Origin: Candidatus Hydrogenedentota bacterium
Lineage (GTDB): Bacteria > Hydrogenedentota > Hydrogenedentia > Hydrogenedentales > JAEUWI01
Reading direction: 5' to 3'
NCBI GenBank assembly: GCA_016182605.1
Contig: JACPGE010000122.1
Location: 1 to 64,000, forward strand
Length of the DNA stretch: 64,000 nt
Part shown: positions 61,086 to 64,000 of the stretch, piece after piece
How the letters are laid out: every line of letters begins with the position of its first letter
Numbering within the stretch: the first letter of the stretch is position 1
Translations under genes and position numbers: made by a program
Notes under the pieces: model-generated
What the model saw: only the letters and a program-made list of their open reading frames with translations
Database searches by the model: none
Told to the model about the DNA's origin: nothing

Positions 61086-61814
61086 ATGTGTAACGTTCAT
61101 TTTCCGGCAATAGCATTGGGTTTGGCGCTCTTGTTTGCCCCGGGCTTCGCGGAAGCGGGCAACATTACAGGCAAGGTGACATTCGAAGGCCCGGCCCCAG
61201 AGATGAAACCCATTGCGCTTTCCGCGGATGCGTCGTGCGTGGCGATGCACACGGATAAGCCGCTATTGAGTGAAGTGCTTGTTCTCGGCGAGGGGCAGTC
61301 CATGGCAAACGTGCTGGTCTCTGTAACGGCAGGCCTTCCGGAGAAAGACTATCCCCTGCCGTCCGAACCCGTGGTATTGACGCAGGAAGGGTGCCGCTAT
61401 GCGCCGCACGTCATAGGCATTCGTGTAGGGCAGACGCTCAGGGTGCTGAATCCAGATGGCCTCCTGCACAACGTGCACAGCGCGCCAAAATCGAACACGC
61501 CGCTAAACAAGGCAATGCCAAAAGACCTGCTCGAGCTGGAGACTGTATTCGACAAGCAGGAAGAGCCGTTTCCCTTCAAGTGCGACATTCACCCATGGAT
61601 GCAGGCTTGGTGCGCCGTATTTGACCATCCTTATTTTTCCGTGACCGGCGCCGATGGCACATTTGCGATAACGGGTCTCGACCCGGGCGACTACGAAATC
61701 ACCGCATGGCACGAACGGCTAGGCAAAAGAACGGCAACAGTCACGGTAGCCGAAGCTACGGATGCGAATGCCGGTTTTGTTTTCTCCAAAACTCCCCCAG
61801 CTTCTCCAAAGTAA
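61086..61814 (+). CDS. periplasmic cupredoxin-like protein
   Basis: 242 residues. Signal peptide (AIALGLALLFAPGFAEAG) is followed by a GxVTFEG beta start and a cupredoxin core with copper ligands HNVHS (H128/H131), KCDIHPWM (C166, H169, M172). A C-terminal carboxypeptidase-regulatory-like beta domain (GTFAITGLDPGDYEITAWH) follows, a common pair in blue-copper proteins of methylamine or nitrogen redox systems. AGGAG lies about ten bases upstream of the ATG. It is followed by the dihaem cytochrome and the molybdenum enzyme, so it is a likely electron carrier. Confidence 0.82.
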   Translation: MCNVHFPAIALGLALLFAPGFAEAGNITGKVTFEGPAPEMKPIALSADASCVAMHTDKPLLSEVLVLGEGQSMANVLVSVTAGLPEKDYPLPSEPVVLTQEGCRYAPHVIGIRVGQTLRVLNPDGLLHNVHSAPKSNTPLNKAMPKDLLELETVFDKQEEPFPFKCDIHPWMQAWCAVFDHPYFSVTGADGTFAITGLDPGDYEITAWHERLGKRTATVTVAEATDANAGFVFSKTPPASPK

Positions 61815-62074
61815 ACGGCTGCAAAGGGATGGGCTGTGAAAACAATCACTGCGGCGTCACAGGCCTGCGCCATGCGTATGCGCCGCCGATTTCCGGGGGC
61901 CGGCCCCGGGGCTAGTGCGCCTGGCATATCGGGCGGCCATGCTGCGCGAAGGCCGTCAGGCGGGTAGAAGCGCGCGCTAAATATGGACTGTTTTATCCAC
62001 TTCTGTCCGGCCCCCTCGTCTCCCGAAGGGGGACACACAGGGCCGGGCAGTCACGATACTGGAGACATCATGCT

Positions 62075-63676
62075 ATGACACGACGATACCGGGCCGCATG
62101 CGCATATGCGCTGGCCTGCGGCATTTTCCTCTGTATTCCCGGCGCTTACCCGGAAGATCTTCTCCCTCCTGCAGCCCCGCCGCCCTCCACGCCTGAACTG
62201 CTGGAGCGCGGGGGGCTGCTCTTTGCCAAAGAATGCGCGGCATGCCATGGCGCGGAAGGCCGGGGCGACGGTCCTGCGGCCTATCTTCTATACCCAAAGC
62301 CACGGAACTTGGTGGATGGCGACTTCCGGATCGTTTCGACATGGGAGCGCCTTCCCACCGATCAGGATCTATTTGCCACGATTTCACGTGGGATGCCTGG
62401 ATCGGCCATGCCACCCACGCCCCAGTTAAGCGCCGAAGACCGGTGGGGGCTTGTCCATTATGTAAAATCGCTTTCGCCGCGCGCGTGGCCGGGCGGCATC
62501 GGCGCGTCTGGCGCGGCGGCGGCGGCGGGAAATCAGGGGCTTATCGCTGTCCCGCCCGTACCCGAACTCACGCAAGAAACGCGGGAACGGGCCGCGAAGT
62601 TATTTGCCGACGGCTGTGCGGCTTGCCACGGGACCACCGGCCGCGGTGACGGCCAGCAGGCGCAGTTTGACTCCGATGGCTTCCCGACGCGTCCACGGGA
62701 TCTTACGAAGGGCATTTACAAAGGCCCGGCAACCCATGAGTCGGTCTACCGGCGAATCGTAGCCGGTATCCCGGGTACGCCTATGCCGATGAGCGACTGG
62801 GCCAGCGGGGAACAGGCTGCTCTCCTCGCGCAGTATGTTCTCGAACTGTCATCGCGGGAGCAGCGCGCGGCTTACGAGCCCCGCCGCGAAACGCTCACAG
62901 CGTTTCGAAGCGATCATATCCCCGGGCATCCTGATTCGCGCGAGTGGCAATCGGCGGCGCCGCTAAGCCTTCGTATTACGCCGCTCTGGTGGCGCGACGA
63001 TTCGGCTGATCGCGTCACGGTGCGGGCCATGCATGATGGCAGCGAGATCGCCATCCAGCTTGTCTGGACCGATGCCACCAATGACCACACGGCCATTCGC
63101 GCGGAAGACTTTCGCGATGCGGCGGCGATCCAGATGTCGCCAAACACGGCGCCGCCATTTATCGGCATGGGCGCGAAGGACAGCCCGGTCAACATCTGGA
63201 TGTGGAAATCGGAGCGCCAGGCAAGCCTGGAAACCGCATTTCAGGACATCGAGACGGTCTATCCGAATATCGGCATAGACTCCTATCCGAACCCGGAGAC
63301 ATCGCCCCTGGAACAGCCGGCGCGCCACGCGCTGACCCTGAAATCGGCGCCGGTCTTCGTTACCGGCTGGGGGGCGCGGAACATAGTCTCCGATCCGACT
63401 TACCGGCTTTCGGCAGAGGACCTCAACGCCCGCGGCTTCGGCACCCTGAGTGCCTGCCCCTTGGAGCACCAGGCCATTGCCGCCATTGGCCGCTATGACA
63501 CCTCCACCTACTCGGTGACGTTTAAGCGCTCCTTGCGGTCCGCAAATGATGACCAGCTTGATCTAAAGCCCGGCGCTACCGTCTCCATCGCATTCGCCGT
63601 ATGGGATGGAAGCAATGGGGACCGCGATGGGAAAAAGAGCGTAACCATTTGGCATGAACTTAAAATCCAACCGTGA
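62075..63676 (+). CDS. dihaem cytochrome c with ethylbenzene-dehydrogenase-type haem domain
   Basis: 533 residues, signal peptide at the start. Two c-type haem motifs CAACHG are at C54-H58 and C181-H185, each with a downstream methionine candidate (PGSAMPP, PGTPMPM). The last ~260 residues (from about 270) are the EB_dh fold that binds haem b in gamma subunits of ethylbenzene dehydrogenase, DMS dehydrogenase and selenate or chlorate reductases: IAIQLVWTDAT, NIWMWKSER, DGSNGDRDGKKSVTIWHELK. A fused cytochrome c and gamma-type subunit would carry electrons between the molybdenum enzyme and the cupredoxin. Confidence 0.9.
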   Translation: MTRRYRAACAYALACGIFLCIPGAYPEDLLPPAAPPPSTPELLERGGLLFAKECAACHGAEGRGDGPAAYLLYPKPRNLVDGDFRIVSTWERLPTDQDLFATISRGMPGSAMPPTPQLSAEDRWGLVHYVKSLSPRAWPGGIGASGAAAAAGNQGLIAVPPVPELTQETRERAAKLFADGCAACHGTTGRGDGQQAQFDSDGFPTRPRDLTKGIYKGPATHESVYRRIVAGIPGTPMPMSDWASGEQAALLAQYVLELSSREQRAAYEPRRETLTAFRSDHIPGHPDSREWQSAAPLSLRITPLWWRDDSADRVTVRAMHDGSEIAIQLVWTDATNDHTAIRAEDFRDAAAIQMSPNTAPPFIGMGAKDSPVNIWMWKSERQASLETAFQDIETVYPNIGIDSYPNPETSPLEQPARHALTLKSAPVFVTGWGARNIVSDPTYRLSAEDLNARGFGTLSACPLEHQAIAAIGRYDTSTYSVTFKRSLRSANDDQLDLKPGATVSIAFAVWDGSNGDRDGKKSVTIWHELKIQP

Positions 63677-63706
63677 CATGGAGCGTGTGTGTCACCGGAG
63701 AGAATA

Positions 63707-64000
63707 ATGAGAGACAACGGATGCGCTAGTGGCATAAACCGCCGGAGTTTCCTGCAGGTGCTTGGCGTGGGAATTGGGGCCGGCCTCGCGGGCCTCCCTC
63801 TGGAGCTTCTGCACGCCGCAGACACGGAAATCAATCCTCTGGCAGGAATCCTCACGCGGGACTGGGAGAAGATTTACCGGGACCAGTACCGCTACGACTC
63901 GATGTTTGACTGGGTTTGCTCGCCGAATGACACGCACGCCTGCCGGGTCCGGGCATACCTGCGCAATGGCGTGGTGACACGGCTTGGATCGACCTACGAC
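63707..64000 (+). CDS. Tat-exported molybdopterin oxidoreductase alpha subunit (partial)
   Basis: 98 codons visible, cut by the window end. GGAG lies seven bases before the ATG. A twin-arginine signal INRRSFLQVLGVG (10-22) is followed by WEKIYRDQYRYDSMFDWVC and CSPNDTHACRVRAYLRNGVV, the N-terminal Fe-S cluster region of the DMSO-reductase family (C71, H77, C79 plus later). The type II clade (Nar/Nxr, Ebd, Pcr, Ser) is the best fit because of the gamma-type partner upstream. Substrate and exact subfamily need the remaining ~800 or more residues, including the Mo ligand. Confidence 0.82.
   Translation, partial: MRDNGCASGINRRSFLQVLGVGIGAGLAGLPLELLHAADTEINPLAGILTRDWEKIYRDQYRYDSMFDWVCSPNDTHACRVRAYLRNGVVTRLGSTYD

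Overview
The window is GC-rich bacterial chromosome with 45 or so genes, no rRNA, no complete tRNA and no CRISPR array. Several traits point to the PVC superphylum or a close relative such as Hydrogenedentota. These are four tandem DUF1559-type prepilin proteins, a Pirellula/Verrucomicrobium-style dehydrogenase with HEAT-like repeats and a CxxCH cytochrome tail, membrane-anchored Ser/Thr kinases carrying beta-propellers, and a LacI regulator beside the DUF1559 array. The taxon is an inference from gene content; no marker gene is present.

Layout. 1-9.7 kb: sterol-desaturase-like hydroxylase, NmrA-like protein, two tandem Ser/Thr kinases, and a translationally coupled Bpt / ankyrin-repeat pair. 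9.9-13.3 kb: a minus-strand lipid block (acyl-CoA ligase, enoyl-CoA hydratase, HSDL2-like SDR). 13.4-15.2 kb: a repeat-rich stretch with a tRNA 3' fragment, YaaA and a composite palindromic element, then a lipid kinase. 16.1-22.3 kb: LacI regulator and the DUF1559 array, each copy with its own promoter and terminator. 22.5-26.9 kb: signalling triad (TTG-start histidine kinase, CheY-like receiver, receiver-PP2C phosphatase). 27-30 kb: SH3 protein, PepSY membrane protein, exported CbiK/CbiX-type chelatase, and a truncated paralogue of the SH3 protein's start cut by a MITE-like element. 30.3-39.1 kb: a 2935-residue cyclic beta-1,2-glucan synthase-like protein.

39.1-40.3 kb holds the most interesting locus. 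A 57-residue peptide gene carries the leader motif RLFIEDLE and two TTxxxxEE core motifs, and it overlaps an ATP-grasp ligase with a DYR motif. This is the hallmark of a plesiocin-type (group 2) graspetide RiPP: the ligase would join Thr hydroxyls to Glu side chains by ester bonds.

40.6-46.1 kb: NtrC-type regulator, small zinc/iron proteins, Tat-exported cupin-like protein, and a lower-GC pair of unknown membrane proteins. 46.5-57.4 kb: a tightly packed minus-strand surface-polysaccharide operon. It has a Wzm/Wzt-type ABC exporter whose ATPase carries a very long C-terminal extension, four glycosyltransferases (one a GT2 fused to a long N-terminal module), and unknowns. 57.8-64 kb: redox region with the PVC-type cytochrome dehydrogenase and, divergently, a cupredoxin, a dihaem cytochrome c with an ethylbenzene-dehydrogenase-type haem domain, and the start of a Tat-exported molybdopterin oxidoreductase alpha subunit cut by the window end.

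Three repeat families recur. One is a ~114-bp element with inverted ends TAAATCACGGGC (three copies), the second a partner segment around it, and the third the GGGGACAGCCCC/GGGGCTGTCCCC family.
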